Shown: positions 52,716 through 62,079, numbered from the stretch's first letter. The stretch is DNA of 64,000 nt from Ornithinimicrobium humiphilum (GCF_006716885.1 NZ_VFPU01000001.1:2294001-2358000); one strand, 5' to 3'. Numbers and translations: made by a program. Notes: generated from the letters alone by a model not told the origin.

Positions 52716-54331
52716 GCCTGCAGGTTCCACCACGGCCCGCCCTGCAGGCCGTGCTCGTGCGGCTCGACCAGGTCGACGTCGTAGCCGTCCCAGACCCCGG
52801 CGCGGATGACGTAGTCGTGCTCGACGTGGACGAGGAAGATCCAGGGCAGGTCCTGCGCGAGCTGCTCCTGCACCTCGGCGTAGGCGGCGGCCCGCTCCTG
52901 CGGATCCAGGCTCGCGCGGCCGCGCTCGAGAGCCTCGTCGACGACCGGCGAGACGTAGCCGCCGGGGTTGTCGAAGCCGACGAAGGCACGCGAGGAGTGG
53001 AAGAGGGGATACATGGCGAGATCGCCGTCGTAGGGGTTGCCGGAGCCGTAGACCAGCGCGTCGGTGCGCATCCGCGGCTCGATCGCCTCCCACGACAGCC
53101 CCTCGGGGCGGACGTCGAGGCCGAGGTCGGCCGCCTGGTCCTGCACCTCGAGGGCGATGTTCTGCCGCAGGGTGTCTCCGGCGGGATACATCAGCGGGAA
53201 CGAGGCACGCAGGCCGTCGCGGGCCCGGACACCGTCAGGCCCCTCGGACCAGCCGGCCTCCTCGAGGATCCGGCGCGCGGCCTCCCGGTCGGGCTCGACC
53301 TCGAGGGCCGGCGAGTAGTCCGCGGCCTCCGGCGGCAGGGGTCCGTGTGCCGCGCGCCCGGCGCCCGCGAGAGCACCGTCGACGACGGCCTGCCGGTCCA
53401 GGCCCAGGTGCAGGGCGTGACGGACGGCGGGGTCGGAGGTCACGGGTCCGGCCTCGGGCAGCACCAGCGCGCGGAAGTCGGCGGTGTCGCGGCGCACCAC
53501 CTCGAAGGCCGGGTCGTCCTCGAACCTCGCCAGGGCCTGAGGCGGCAGGACGGCAGCGTCCACCTCGCCGGCGGCGAGCCGGGCGGCGCGGGCGGCGTCG
53601 TCGGGGGCGAAGACGAAGGTGGCCCGCCGGACCTCGGGCACGTCTCCCCAGTAGTCGTCGACGGCGGCCAGCACCAACCGCTCCCCCGGGCGCCAGTCCT
53701 CGACGCGGTAGGGGCCCGTTCCCACCGGGATCTGCCCCCGGCCCGAGGACAGGGCCTGCGGGGTCAGGCGCGCGGCCGGGACGATGCCGAGCACGGTCGC
53801 GGTGAGGAAGGAGGCCTGCGGGTGCTCCAGGGTGAAGCGAACCGTCCGTGCGTCCGGCGCCTCGACCGCCGCGAGCGCCGTCAGGTCCGCGGCCACCGGG
53901 GAGCCGAGGGCGGGGTCGAGCGCCGCCTCGTAGGTGGCGACCACGTCCGCCGCCGTCAGGGGCGACCCGTCGTGGAAGGTGACCCCCTCGCGCAGCTCGA
54001 AGGTCCAGGTGAGGCCGTCGCCCGAGACGTCGGGCAGGTCGGCCGCGAGCAGCGGCACGGGCTGCAGGTCGGCGTCTAGGGCCACGAGACCCTCCACCAC
54101 CTTGCCGTCGCCCCAACGGGCGGCGCCGAGAACGGGGTTGAGGGTGTCGGGCTCGCCTGCCAGCGCGACGACCACGCTGGTCGCGTCGCCGGGGCCGGCC
54201 GACCCGTCCTCCTGGCCCCCGGAAGGCCCGGCCCCCGGGTCCACGCAGGCACCGAGCAGCAGCACGGCAGCCAGCGCCGCCCCCAGCGTGCGCCTGCGGG
54301 TCGTCGGCCTGCGGGTCTGGTCGGTCCTCAT
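52700..54331 (-). CDS. Extracellular solute-binding lipoprotein (family 5)
   Basis: A 543-residue binding protein of the peptide/nickel/opine class. An Arg-rich start (RRPTTRRRTLG) with a hydrophobic core and the lipobox LLGAC predict a lipoprotein, possibly Tat-linked by the double Arg. The mature part shows the family pattern FELREGVTFHDGSPLTAADV, VGTGPYRVEDWRPGERLVL and RHALHLGLDRQAVVDGALAG. The ligand (peptide, nickel or other) cannot be told from sequence. It is the first gene of the importer operon. No regulator is adjacent. Confidence 0.92.
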   Translation of the reverse strand: MRTDQTRRPTTRRRTLGAALAAVLLLGACVDPGAGPSGGQEDGSAGPGDATSVVVALAGEPDTLNPVLGAARWGDGKVVEGLVALDADLQPVPLLAADLPDVSGDGLTWTFELREGVTFHDGSPLTAADVVATYEAALDPALGSPVAADLTALAAVEAPDARTVRFTLEHPQASFLTATVLGIVPAARLTPQALSSGRGQIPVGTGPYRVEDWRPGERLVLAAVDDYWGDVPEVRRATFVFAPDDAARAARLAAGEVDAAVLPPQALARFEDDPAFEVVRRDTADFRALVLPEAGPVTSDPAVRHALHLGLDRQAVVDGALAGAGRAAHGPLPPEAADYSPALEVEPDREAARRILEEAGWSEGPDGVRARDGLRASFPLMYPAGDTLRQNIALEVQDQAADLGLDVRPEGLSWEAIEPRMRTDALVYGSGNPYDGDLAMYPLFHSSRAFVGFDNPGGYVSPVVDEALERGRASLDPQERAAAYAEVQEQLAQDLPWIFLVHVEHDYVIRAGVWDGYDVDLVEPHEHGLQGGPWWNLQAWTAP

Positions 54332-54401
54332 CGCCGGACATCCTCTCACCGGGCCAGGGACGGCATGGAAGGAATCCGGGGCCCGCGGCGTTGGCACCCG
54401 C

Positions 54402-54770
54402 ATGAGCACGCAAGAGCTGACCGTGGAGAACTTCGAGGAGACCGTCACCGGCAACGACATCGTGCTGGTCGACTGGTGGGCCGACTGGTGCGGTCCCTGC
54501 AAGATGTTCGCCCCGGTCTACGAGAAGGCGGCCGAGCAGCACGCCGACGTCGTCTTCGGCAAGGTGGACACCGAGGCCCAGCAGGCGCTGGCCGCCGGCG
54601 CGCAGATCACCTCGATCCCGACCATCATGGCGTTCAAGGAGGGCATGCTGGTGTTCCGCCAGTCCGGTGCCCTCCCGGCCCGTGACCTCGACTCGGTCAT
54701 CGAGCAGGTCAAGGCCCTCGACATGGACGACGTGCGCGCCCGGATGGAGCAGCAGGCCTCGCAGGCCTGA
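54402..54770 (+). CDS. Thioredoxin
   Basis: A 122-residue thioredoxin with the active site WADWCGPCKMFAPVYEKAAE near residue 30 and the cis-Pro loop SIPTIMAFKEGMLV. It has no signal peptide, so it is cytoplasmic. The last 15 residues (MDDVRARMEQQASQA) are a short tail found in actinobacterial forms. The ATG at 54402 gives the canonical STQELTVENFEE start. It is followed by a strong hairpin terminator. Thioredoxin reductase is not in the window. Confidence 0.95.
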   Translation: MSTQELTVENFEETVTGNDIVLVDWWADWCGPCKMFAPVYEKAAEQHADVVFGKVDTEAQQALAAGAQITSIPTIMAFKEGMLVFRQSGALPARDLDSVIEQVKALDMDDVRARMEQQASQA

Positions 54771-54794
54771 CCGACTCCATACCCCGCGGACACC

Positions 54795-54824
54795 GACCCC
54801 GTCACCCAGACCGGTGACGGGGTC
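54795..54824 (+). terminator. Terminator after the thioredoxin gene
   Basis: GACCCCGTCACC, a six-base loop CAGACC, and GGTGACGGGGTC form a perfect 12-bp stem 25 bases past the stop. No T run follows. Confidence 0.75.
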
Positions 54825-54884
54825 CGGCTGTGCTCGGGGGCGGAGCGGACCGGACACGATCACGACGAGACGAGGAGGGGCCGG

Positions 54885-56306
54885 GTGGCCGCCGACCTGA
54901 GACGCCAGGTGCACAACATCGGGCGACGCCGCGCCTGGGCGATCTGGGCCGTGGGCCTGTCGATCTACACCCTCGCCGTCTTCCACCGGACCTCCCTGTC
55001 CGTGGCTGGCATCATCGCCGCCGAGCGCTTCGACATCTCCGCCAGCCAGCTGTCGACCTTCACCGTCCTGCAGCTGGCCGTCTACGCCGCCATGCAGATC
55101 CCGGTCGGCGTCCTGCTGGACCGCTTCGGCTCCCGACGGCTCATGCTCGTCGGTCTGACGCTGATGACCGTCGGGCAGTTCGGCTTCGCCCTCGCCGGCA
55201 CCTTCGAGGCCGGCGTCGCCGCCCGCGTCCTGCTGGGCTGCGGCGATGCGATGATCTTCACCAGCCTGCTGCGCCTCATCGCGCTGTGGTTCCGCGTCAA
55301 GCAGGCCCCCATGGTCACCCAGTTCACGAGCATGGTCGGCCAGCTGGGCGCGGTCGCGGCCGCCACCCCGCTCGCCGCGGCGCTCGCGACCTTCGGCTGG
55401 GCCTGGTCCTACGGCGTCTCGGCCGGCATGGGCGTCGTGCTCGGCATCTTCCTGCTGCTCGTGGTACGCGACTCCCCCTACACCGGCGAGTCCGTCGAGC
55501 GGATCAAGATCGGCGCGCTCACCAGGACGATGGCCGAGGTCTGGGGCAACCCGGGGACGCGGCTCGGCCTCTGGGTGCACTTCTCCTCCCAGTTCGGGCC
55601 CACCGTCTTCACGATGCTCTGGGGCTATCCCTTCCTCCTCGCCCAGGGCATGAGCTCGACCGCCGCCAGCAGCATGCTCATCCTCATGACCGCCACGGCG
55701 ATGGTCGCCGGGCCGTTCATCGGCATCCTCACCAGCCGCATCCCCTACCACCGGTCGACGATCGTGCTCGTCCTCGTCGGGGCGATCGCCACGGTCTGGG
55801 CCGTGACGCTCCTGTGGCCAGGACCGGCGCCAGTGTGGCTGCTCGTCCTGCTCGTCATGATCACCGCCATCGGCGGCCCGGGCTCGATGGTCAGCTTCGA
55901 CCTCGCCCGGACCTTCCACCCCTCCGAGCGCTACGGCCGGGCGACCGGGATGATCAACGTCGGCGGCTTCGTCGCGTCGCTGAGCACGATCGGGCTCATC
56001 GGGTTCGTGCTGGACCGGCTCGCCCCGGAGGGCCCGAGCACCTACACGCTGGACGACTTCCGGATCGCGATGGCGGTGCAGTTCCCGTTCTGGGCGATCG
56101 GCGCCCTCCAGCTGCTGCGCTACCGCCGCAAGGGGCGCGAGCTCATCGCCGAGCACCCGGGGGCCATGGAGGCGCTCCGCGGTGGCGAGGCCATCGTGCC
56201 CGGGCTGTCCCTCCCGGCCGAGCCGCCGGCGGACCTCGGGACCGGTCGGCAGGACGAGGACCCGGACGAGCCCGCCGCGCCGCCACAGGGCGACGATCGG
56301 ACGTAG
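54885..56306 (+). CDS. Major facilitator superfamily transporter
   Basis: A 473-residue protein with about 12 membrane helices. The loop 2-3 motif appears as GVLLDRFGSRRLMLVG, the MFS hallmark, and AVFHRTSLSVAG lies in the first helix pair. It resembles the NarK/phthalate-type branches in general shape only, and the substrate is not predictable. The cytoplasmic C-terminal 60 residues are acidic and Pro-rich. The GTG at 54885 follows GAGGAGGGGCCGG. Confidence 0.9.
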   Translation: MAADLRRQVHNIGRRRAWAIWAVGLSIYTLAVFHRTSLSVAGIIAAERFDISASQLSTFTVLQLAVYAAMQIPVGVLLDRFGSRRLMLVGLTLMTVGQFGFALAGTFEAGVAARVLLGCGDAMIFTSLLRLIALWFRVKQAPMVTQFTSMVGQLGAVAAATPLAAALATFGWAWSYGVSAGMGVVLGIFLLLVVRDSPYTGESVERIKIGALTRTMAEVWGNPGTRLGLWVHFSSQFGPTVFTMLWGYPFLLAQGMSSTAASSMLILMTATAMVAGPFIGILTSRIPYHRSTIVLVLVGAIATVWAVTLLWPGPAPVWLLVLLVMITAIGGPGSMVSFDLARTFHPSERYGRATGMINVGGFVASLSTIGLIGFVLDRLAPEGPSTYTLDDFRIAMAVQFPFWAIGALQLLRYRRKGRELIAEHPGAMEALRGGEAIVPGLSLPAEPPADLGTGRQDEDPDEPAAPPQGDDRT

Positions 56307-56476
56307 CGACATATCGACATACCGGGCCTGGGAAACGATGCCCGGCATCACAGATGGATATGTCTGAGGTATTGATGACCGCCTCCTGACGGGTCAGACT
56401 TCAGGGCACCTGCACCTCGGGGGAGGCTGTGTCTGTGGGTATCGACGTTGTTATCCATCACAGGAGGTCCATCCGT
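56307..56476. promoter_or_regulatory. A/T-richer upstream region of the M14 peptidase gene
   Basis: This 170-base region is less G/C-rich than the surroundings. An inverted pair GACATATC (56308-56315) and GATATGTC (56357-56364) is 49 bases apart centre to centre, and TTGATG (about 56373) lies 17 bases before CAGACT, a plausible promoter. A strong AGGAGG at 56462 precedes the peptidase start by nine bases. Confidence 0.45.
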
Positions 56477-57670
56477 ATGTCGTTCGCTTCCGTCGCGCCG
56501 TCCCCGGCCCGCAAGCGCATGGCGCTGACCCTCGCCGCGGTGCTCGCCGCGTCCGGTCTCGCCACCCTCTCCATGCCCGCCCAGTCCGAGGCGCGCCCGC
56601 TCGAGGCCAGCTGCGGCAACCTGCCCGGCAAGAAGGTCAACGAGTCCTTCCTGACCTCGGCCGAGGTCGTCGACTCGCTGCGCAAGATCGAGAAGAACAG
56701 CAAGGGCCGCCTCGACCTCGACGTGGCCGGCTACACCAACAACGGCAAGCCGATCCACACCGCTCGCGTCGGCGAGGGCGACACGGTCGTCTTCATCGAG
56801 AGCCAGATCCACGGCAACGAGCCGCACGGCACCGTCGCCCTGCTCGAGGTCCTCAAGACGCTGACCAACGACTCCAAGCGCTCGGCGGAGATCCGCAAGG
56901 CCGTCACCGTGGTCGCGCTCCCGCAGCTCAACGGCGACGGCGCGGACCTGCAGCAGCGCCAGAACTCGATGACCTGGGCCGACGTGGTCGAGGACTTCCC
57001 GCAGCTGGCCGGCGCGCCGCGCGCGTGGAACTTCAACACCGCCAACGGCGGCTTCGACGTCAACCGCGACTTCCACCCCGACCTCGACTTCGTCCCGCAG
57101 GCGAGCGACTTCCCGGGCAACAGCGCGTCCACCGGCTGGTACATCACGCCCGAGGCCCGCACCTCCCGCGACGTCTACAAGGCGCTGGAGCAGGAGTTCG
57201 GCACCGTCGACATCTTCGTCGACCTGCACAACCAGGGCCCGTGCTACACCGACGACGCGCTCGAGGACTACAGCACGCTGTCGATCTCGGCCCGCTTCAT
57301 CGCCGACCCGACCCAGTTCGGCGACTGGCCGAAGTTCGACTACGACGCCTCGCGTCGCGTCAACGTCGCGGTCTACGACGCCCTGCAGGGCAACAACTCC
57401 CCGCAGAGCAAGGTGACGCTCTACCCGCAGAACACCAACCTGCCGGGCACCGCGCTGGGCGCCTTCGCCCTCCGCGGCAGTGCCACCATCCTCTTCGAGA
57501 CCATCGGCATGACCCAGACGACGGCCCAGAAGATGAACGGCCAGCTGGCCAAGCAGGTCGAGACCGGCCTCACCGCCATCCTCGACTCCGTCACCGACGG
57601 CACGCTGGACGACATCGACCCGGAGCGCTACGAGCTCATCCCCGAGCGTCGCAACGTCCCGCGCAACTGA
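56477..57670 (+). CDS. Secreted M14-family zinc carboxypeptidase
   Basis: A 397-residue metallopeptidase. A signal peptide (RKRMALTLAAVLAASGLATL) ends near ARPLEA, so it is secreted. The HxxE zinc pair is in ESQIHGNEPHGTVALLEVL, the third zinc His in DIFVDLHNQG, and the substrate Arg region appears as DVNRDFHPDLDF. A Glu in TILFETIGMT may be the general base. The ATG at 56477 lies nine bases after AGGAGG. Codon use is more biased to AAG/AAC than its neighbours, as for highly expressed secreted enzymes. It ends before a strong terminator. Confidence 0.9.
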   Translation: MSFASVAPSPARKRMALTLAAVLAASGLATLSMPAQSEARPLEASCGNLPGKKVNESFLTSAEVVDSLRKIEKNSKGRLDLDVAGYTNNGKPIHTARVGEGDTVVFIESQIHGNEPHGTVALLEVLKTLTNDSKRSAEIRKAVTVVALPQLNGDGADLQQRQNSMTWADVVEDFPQLAGAPRAWNFNTANGGFDVNRDFHPDLDFVPQASDFPGNSASTGWYITPEARTSRDVYKALEQEFGTVDIFVDLHNQGPCYTDDALEDYSTLSISARFIADPTQFGDWPKFDYDASRRVNVAVYDALQGNNSPQSKVTLYPQNTNLPGTALGAFALRGSATILFETIGMTQTTAQKMNGQLAKQVETGLTAILDSVTDGTLDDIDPERYELIPERRNVPRN

Positions 57671-57705
57671 TCCCCCGGTCGGGGCCGCGCCCCTGACCAG
57701 GACAC

Positions 57706-57745
57706 CGACCCCGGTGCCGTCCTCCCGCGGACGGCACCGGGGTCG
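57706..57745 (+). terminator. Terminator after the M14 peptidase gene
   Basis: CGACCCCGGTGCCGTC and GACGGCACCGGGGTCG form a perfect 16-bp stem around an eight-base loop, then CTCCGTCCCCC. It is one of the two strongest hairpins in the window. Confidence 0.85.
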
Positions 57746-57850
57746 CTCCGTCCCCCCTCCCCGGATCCGCCCGTGAGCACCGCCGTCGCGCGTATCCTCG
57801 GGGACGTCCCCGCCGACCGGCGGGGCCAGATCGTGCCGAGGAGGGTCGCC

Positions 57851-58588
57851 GTGGGCGCTGGCGAGCAGGGACGCCGACCGGCGGAGCCGCTGCCGGTCTC
57901 CCGGCTGCGCCCGGCCTACCAGCAGGTCGCCGACCAGCTCCGCGAGCTCATCCTCGGCGGCTCGCTCTCCCCCGGCGACCGGCTGCCCAACGAGGCGGAC
58001 CTGTGCGCGAGCTTCGGGGTGAGCCGTTCCACCATCCGGGAGGCCATCCGCGTGCTGTCCTCGCGCGGCCTCGTCTACACCCTGCGCGGGACGACGGGTG
58101 GCACCTTCGTCAACCGGATCCGCGGCGAGGACGTCAGCGACTACCTCGAGGCGAGCATCGGCATGATGTCCGGCGCCCAGGACATCACGCTGGAGAACAT
58201 CATCGAGGCGCGGCTCATCCTGGAGATCCCCGCCGCCCGGCTGGCTGCCGAACGGCGGACCGAGGAGGACCTGGAGGGGATGAGCGCCGGGCTGCTCATG
58301 GAGGCGGGAGAGCCCGACTGGCTGCGCAAGACGGTGGGCCAGCGCTCCTTCCACTCCTCCCTCGTGGCCGCCAGCGGCAACGAGGTGCTCCAGGTCCTGG
58401 CGGACCCGCTGCTGGCCGTCCTCGCCTCCATCCTCAAGCCCCCGGCGCTCGAGCCGGAGACCGTGCAGGCCGTGCACGCGGACCACGTCGAGATCACCGA
58501 GGCGGTGCGGCGGCAGGATCCCGACGCCGCCGAGGACGCCGCCCGCCGCCACCTCGAGCGCCTCGCCGAGCTCTACCGCAGCGCCTGA
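57851..58588 (+). CDS. GntR/FadR-family transcriptional regulator
   Basis: A 245-residue regulator. The winged helix is AYQQVADQLRELILGGSLSP with LCASFGVSRSTIREAIRVLS (recognition helix), and the C-terminal FCD helical bundle has ENIIEARLILEIPAARLAAE and SFHSSLVAASGNEVLQVLAD with metal/ligand-binding His residues. The GTG at 57851 is chosen because GAGGAGG lies seven bases before it; longer starts exist. It is followed by the alcohol dehydrogenase gene, its likely target by position. Confidence 0.9.
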   Translation: MGAGEQGRRPAEPLPVSRLRPAYQQVADQLRELILGGSLSPGDRLPNEADLCASFGVSRSTIREAIRVLSSRGLVYTLRGTTGGTFVNRIRGEDVSDYLEASIGMMSGAQDITLENIIEARLILEIPAARLAAERRTEEDLEGMSAGLLMEAGEPDWLRKTVGQRSFHSSLVAASGNEVLQVLADPLLAVLASILKPPALEPETVQAVHADHVEITEAVRRQDPDAAEDAARRHLERLAELYRSA

Positions 58589-58657
58589 GCGAGACCGTGG
58601 TCGTGGCGCACCAGCCCGGCGTGGTCGGCGAGCTCCCACACGGTCGACGGATTCCTC

Positions 58658-58673
58658 CTACGGCGCGTAGTAT
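58658..58673 (+). promoter_or_regulatory. Operator and -10 before the alcohol dehydrogenase gene
   Basis: CTACG-GCG-CGTAG at 58658-58670 is an inverted repeat overlapping TAGTAT (58668-58673), a good -10. A repressor bound here would block RNA polymerase. The adjacent GntR-type protein is the natural candidate. Confidence 0.5.
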
Positions 58674-58753
58674 CAGGCGGAAGGCAGCTTCGTCGGAGTG
58701 GTCGCCGGACCCGCCGTCGGCACCCGGGAGCAGGCTTGAGGAGAGGACGCACC

Positions 58754-59800
58754 ATGAAGGCACTCGTCTACCACGGACCTGGTCAGAAAGCCTGGGAGGA
58801 GGTCCCGGACCCGGTCCTGCAGGACCCCACCGACGCGATCGTCAAGGTCGAGACCACGACCATCTGCGGCACCGACCTCCACATCCTCAAGGGTGACGTG
58901 CCCGCGGTCACCGACGGCCGGATCCTGGGCCACGAGGGTGTCGGCGTCGTGACCGAGGTCGGAGAGGCCTGCACCAGGGTCAAGGTCGGCGACCGCGTGA
59001 TCATCTCCTGCATCAGCAAGTGCATGGAGTGCGACTACTGCAAGGAAGGCCTGACCTCCCACTGCCAGACCCTCGGCGGCATCGGCTGGATCTTCGGCCA
59101 CCTCATCGACGGCACCCAGGCCGAGTACGTCCGCGTGCCGTTCGCGGACAACGGCCTCATCCCGCTGCCCGAGGGCGTCACGGCCGAGCAGGGGGCGATG
59201 CTCTCGGACATCCTGCCCACCGGCTTCGAGATCGGCGTGCAGTACGGCCAGGTCTCCGACGGTGACGTCGTCGCCGTCATCGGCGCCGGCCCGGTCGGGC
59301 TCGCGGCGATCATGACCGCCGCGTCGTCCGGGGCCTCCAAGGTCATCGCGGTCGACGGCAACAAGTTCCGGCTGGAGGCCGCACGCGAGTTCGGCGCCAC
59401 CGACACGCTCGAGGCCGGCCCGGACGTCGTGGACGAGCTGAAGGCCATGAGCCGCGGCGGCCTGGGCGTCGACGTCGCCATCGAGGCCGTCGGCATCCCG
59501 GCGACCTTCGCCACCTGCCTCGACGCGATCCGCCCTGGCGGCCACGTGGCCAACGTCGGCGTGCACGGCGCTCCGGTCAGCTTCCCGATCGAGCGCGACT
59601 GGATCAACAACATCACCGTCACGACCGGCCTGGTCAACGCCACGACCACCGAGCAGCTGCTGGCCGACATCACCACCGGGAAGATCGCGCCGGAGAAGTT
59701 CGTCACCCACCGCTTCACCTTCGACGAGTGGGAGCAGGCCTACGACACCTTCTCGCGGGCGGCGGACGAGCACGCGCTCAAGGTCATCGTGACCGCCTGA
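58754..59800 (+). CDS. Zinc-dependent alcohol dehydrogenase family protein
   Basis: A 348-residue medium-chain dehydrogenase. The catalytic zinc ligands are Cys in TTTICGTDLHILKGD and His-Glu in ILGHEGVGVVTEVG; the structural zinc loop is CMECDYCKEGLTSHC (CxxCxxCx7C). The NAD-binding motif is VIGAGPVGLAAIMTA. It most resembles 2-deoxy-scyllo-inosamine/alcohol-type dehydrogenases; the alcohol is unknown. The ATG at 58754 follows AGGAGAGGACGCACC. Confidence 0.93.
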   Translation: MKALVYHGPGQKAWEEVPDPVLQDPTDAIVKVETTTICGTDLHILKGDVPAVTDGRILGHEGVGVVTEVGEACTRVKVGDRVIISCISKCMECDYCKEGLTSHCQTLGGIGWIFGHLIDGTQAEYVRVPFADNGLIPLPEGVTAEQGAMLSDILPTGFEIGVQYGQVSDGDVVAVIGAGPVGLAAIMTAASSGASKVIAVDGNKFRLEAAREFGATDTLEAGPDVVDELKAMSRGGLGVDVAIEAVGIPATFATCLDAIRPGGHVANVGVHGAPVSFPIERDWINNITVTTGLVNATTTEQLLADITTGKIAPEKFVTHRFTFDEWEQAYDTFSRAADEHALKVIVTA

Positions 59801-59920
59801 CCCGCTCCGTCCCCGGGACGTGCCGATCCGGCCACCCCGTCGGCGGGGTCCTGCCCGAGCTGGCCCCGGACCCCGCCGACGCCACCGCGGCACCCGCCGA
59901 CGGCGCCAGGCCAAGGACGA

Positions 59921-59951
59921 AGGCCGGACCTACCCCACGTAGGTCCGGCCT
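59921..59951. terminator. Bidirectional terminator between the dehydrogenase and phoX
   Basis: AGGCCGGACCTAC, loop CCCAC, and GTAGGTCCGGCCT form a perfect 13-bp stem. It sits 120 bases past the dehydrogenase stop and 57 bases past the phoX stop on the other strand. The remaining bases of this gap show nothing else. Confidence 0.8.
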
Positions 59952-60007
59952 CGCCCTGCTGGTTCCGGCGAGCGGCCTCGTGCCAGCGACGGGACACCGG
60001 GTCAGGC

Positions 60008-62008
60008 TCAGCTGCCCGTGCCCCGGCCGTTCGGGCGGTAGATGTGCGCCACCCCGGGGCGCGGCACGGGGTCGCCAAGATAGGGGTAGGAGCTCGGCAG
60101 GCCGTCCCCGGGGTGCTGGACGCAGATCAGCACCGAGCGGTCGGTCCATTCCACGACGGGTCCGCAGCACTCGGCGCCCGCGGGCACCGAGAGGAACTGC
60201 TGCACCTTGCCCTTGTCCGGGCCGTCGGTCGGCATGAGGAACATGCCGTCGCACGTTCCCAGCGTGCCCGGTGCACCGTCGGTGGAGATCCAGAGGTGGT
60301 CGGGCTCGCTGTCGAAGGCCACGTTGTCCGGGCAGCTGATCGGGCTGACCAGGCGGCGGTCGAAGCCGTTGAAGTAGGTGGTCGGGTCGTTCGGCTGGCC
60401 GGCCAGCAGCACGATCCGCCAGGAGAACTCGAGGGCCGCCGCGTCGTTGCCGGCCTCGCGCCACTCGATGATGTGCCCGTGCTTGTTGCTGGCCCGCGGG
60501 TTTGCCTCGTCGATCTCGGCCGGACGGCGGCTGGTGTTGTTGGTCAACGCGAGGTAGACGTGGCCGGTGTGCGGGTTGGGCTCCACGTCCTCGGGCCGGT
60601 CCATCTTGGTGGGGCCCACGAGGTCAGCCGCCTGCCGTGTCCACGTGAGGACCTCGGCCACGGACCAGCCGGGCACGTGCGAGGTGCCGTCGACCACCAG
60701 CGGCAGCCACACCCCGGTGCCGTCCCACTCACCGTCGCCCAGACCGTCCCCGTCGAACCGCGCGACGTAGAGGTCGCCCTCCGACAGCAGTGTCTTGTTG
60801 TGGGCCTTGTCGCCCTTGCGGTAGGTGCCCTTGGACACGAACTTGTAGACGTAGTCGTAGCGCTCGTCGTCGCCCATGTAGGCGACCGCCCGGCCGTCCG
60901 TCGCGATCCGGATGGTGGCGCCCTCGTGCTTGAAACGTCCCAGGGCCGTGTGCTTCACCGGCGTCGAGGTCGGGTCGTCGGCGTCCACCTCCACGATCCA
61001 GCCGAACCGGTTCACCTCGTTGGGCTCGCTACTGACCATGAACCGCCCGTCGGCGCGCTCCCAACCCCGCCCGGAGGACTGTATGCCGTACCGGGCCAGC
61101 CTGCCGTCGGGGTCGGCGGTTCCGGTGGTGTTGAAGTACTGGTTGAAGTTCTCCTCACCGGACAAGGACGTGCCCCATGGGGTCTCGCCACCGGCGCAGT
61201 TGTTCAGCGTGCCCAGCACGGTCCGTCCGCTCGGGTCAGCGCTGGTGCGCATCCACTCCGCCCCCGCGGCTGGGCCGTCAACGTGGAACGGGGTCCAGGC
61301 GTGGATGCGCCGGTTGCGGGCGCCGTGGCGGTCGTACGTCCAGGGCGCGAACTGGCCCTGGCGTCGCACCTCCACGATCGTCATACCGTGCGCGGCCATC
61401 TCGATGGCGGCCTGCTCGGCGGTGGGCCCGTTCGCCTCGTCGTAGTCGGGGAACATCAGCTCGGGGTTGGTGTACTCGTTGTTGAAGATGAGCAGACCCT
61501 TGTTGGCGGCGTTGTTGCCCGCACCCCCTCGGCGCAGCGCGAGGTAGTCGGCGTTGTAGCCGGCCTGCCTCTTCTGTGCCTCGACGGACTGGTTGTGCAC
61601 GTCGAAGTCGGGGGCGCCCGGCTCGACCGGGTCGCCCCAGGAGATGACCGGCGTCCAGGCGTAGCCCTCGGGCACCACGACGTCGTCGACGTGGTTGGGG
61701 GTCGGCGCGATCGGCTCGAAGCCCGCCATCGTGGGCTTCCCCCTGCCAGGGGCGGCGTAGGCGTTCTCGGCGGTGCTCCAGGCGAGAGTGCTGATGAGCG
61801 CCGCGCCGGCGGCGCCCCGCACCACCGAGCGCCGGGAGACGGCGGCCGCGATCATGTCACCGAAGTAGCTGTTCGCGGAGGTGTTGGGCACCGGATGGGC
61901 ACACTGGTTGCCGCAGCGGTACAGGCAGGTCTTGGCGCTGCGGTTGGTCACGTGCTCACCGACCGCGGTCAGCGACAGCATCGAGCGTCGGGTCGTGGGA
62001 GTCGACAC
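60008..62008 (-). CDS. PhoX-family (DUF839) alkaline phosphatase
   Basis: A protein of about 666 residues of the PhoX family, secreted phosphatases that use calcium and iron. The N-terminus contains the family segment LYRCGNQCAHPVPNTS, followed by a twin-arginine signal (SRRSVVRGAAGAALI) and cleavage near AYAAPG. Later marks are FNNEYTNPELMFPD, CAGGETPWGTSLSGEENFNQ, and RPEDVEPNPHTGHVYLALTN. The GTG at 62008 is preferred over 62014 for its spacing to GAAGGAC. A PHO box lies about 100-125 bases upstream, so expression under phosphate limitation is likely. Confidence 0.92.
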   Translation of the reverse strand: MSTPTTRRSMLSLTAVGEHVTNRSAKTCLYRCGNQCAHPVPNTSANSYFGDMIAAAVSRRSVVRGAAGAALISTLAWSTAENAYAAPGRGKPTMAGFEPIAPTPNHVDDVVVPEGYAWTPVISWGDPVEPGAPDFDVHNQSVEAQKRQAGYNADYLALRRGGAGNNAANKGLLIFNNEYTNPELMFPDYDEANGPTAEQAAIEMAAHGMTIVEVRRQGQFAPWTYDRHGARNRRIHAWTPFHVDGPAAGAEWMRTSADPSGRTVLGTLNNCAGGETPWGTSLSGEENFNQYFNTTGTADPDGRLARYGIQSSGRGWERADGRFMVSSEPNEVNRFGWIVEVDADDPTSTPVKHTALGRFKHEGATIRIATDGRAVAYMGDDERYDYVYKFVSKGTYRKGDKAHNKTLLSEGDLYVARFDGDGLGDGEWDGTGVWLPLVVDGTSHVPGWSVAEVLTWTRQAADLVGPTKMDRPEDVEPNPHTGHVYLALTNNTSRRPAEIDEANPRASNKHGHIIEWREAGNDAAALEFSWRIVLLAGQPNDPTTYFNGFDRRLVSPISCPDNVAFDSEPDHLWISTDGAPGTLGTCDGMFLMPTDGPDKGKVQQFLSVPAGAECCGPVVEWTDRSVLICVQHPGDGLPSSYPYLGDPVPRPGVAHIYRPNGRGTGS

Positions 62009-62079
62009 GTTCACGTCCTTCTCGTCGTTCTGGGCAAGGCCCCGCGGGTGGGACCCGTGGCGTCACGGACGTTAGGGCG

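Noticed and set aside
60734..61000. GGTATGCC-like motifs in the phoX region such as TGTATGCC and TCATACC
   Set aside because: They differ at the first base(s) and are no more frequent than expected, so were not counted.
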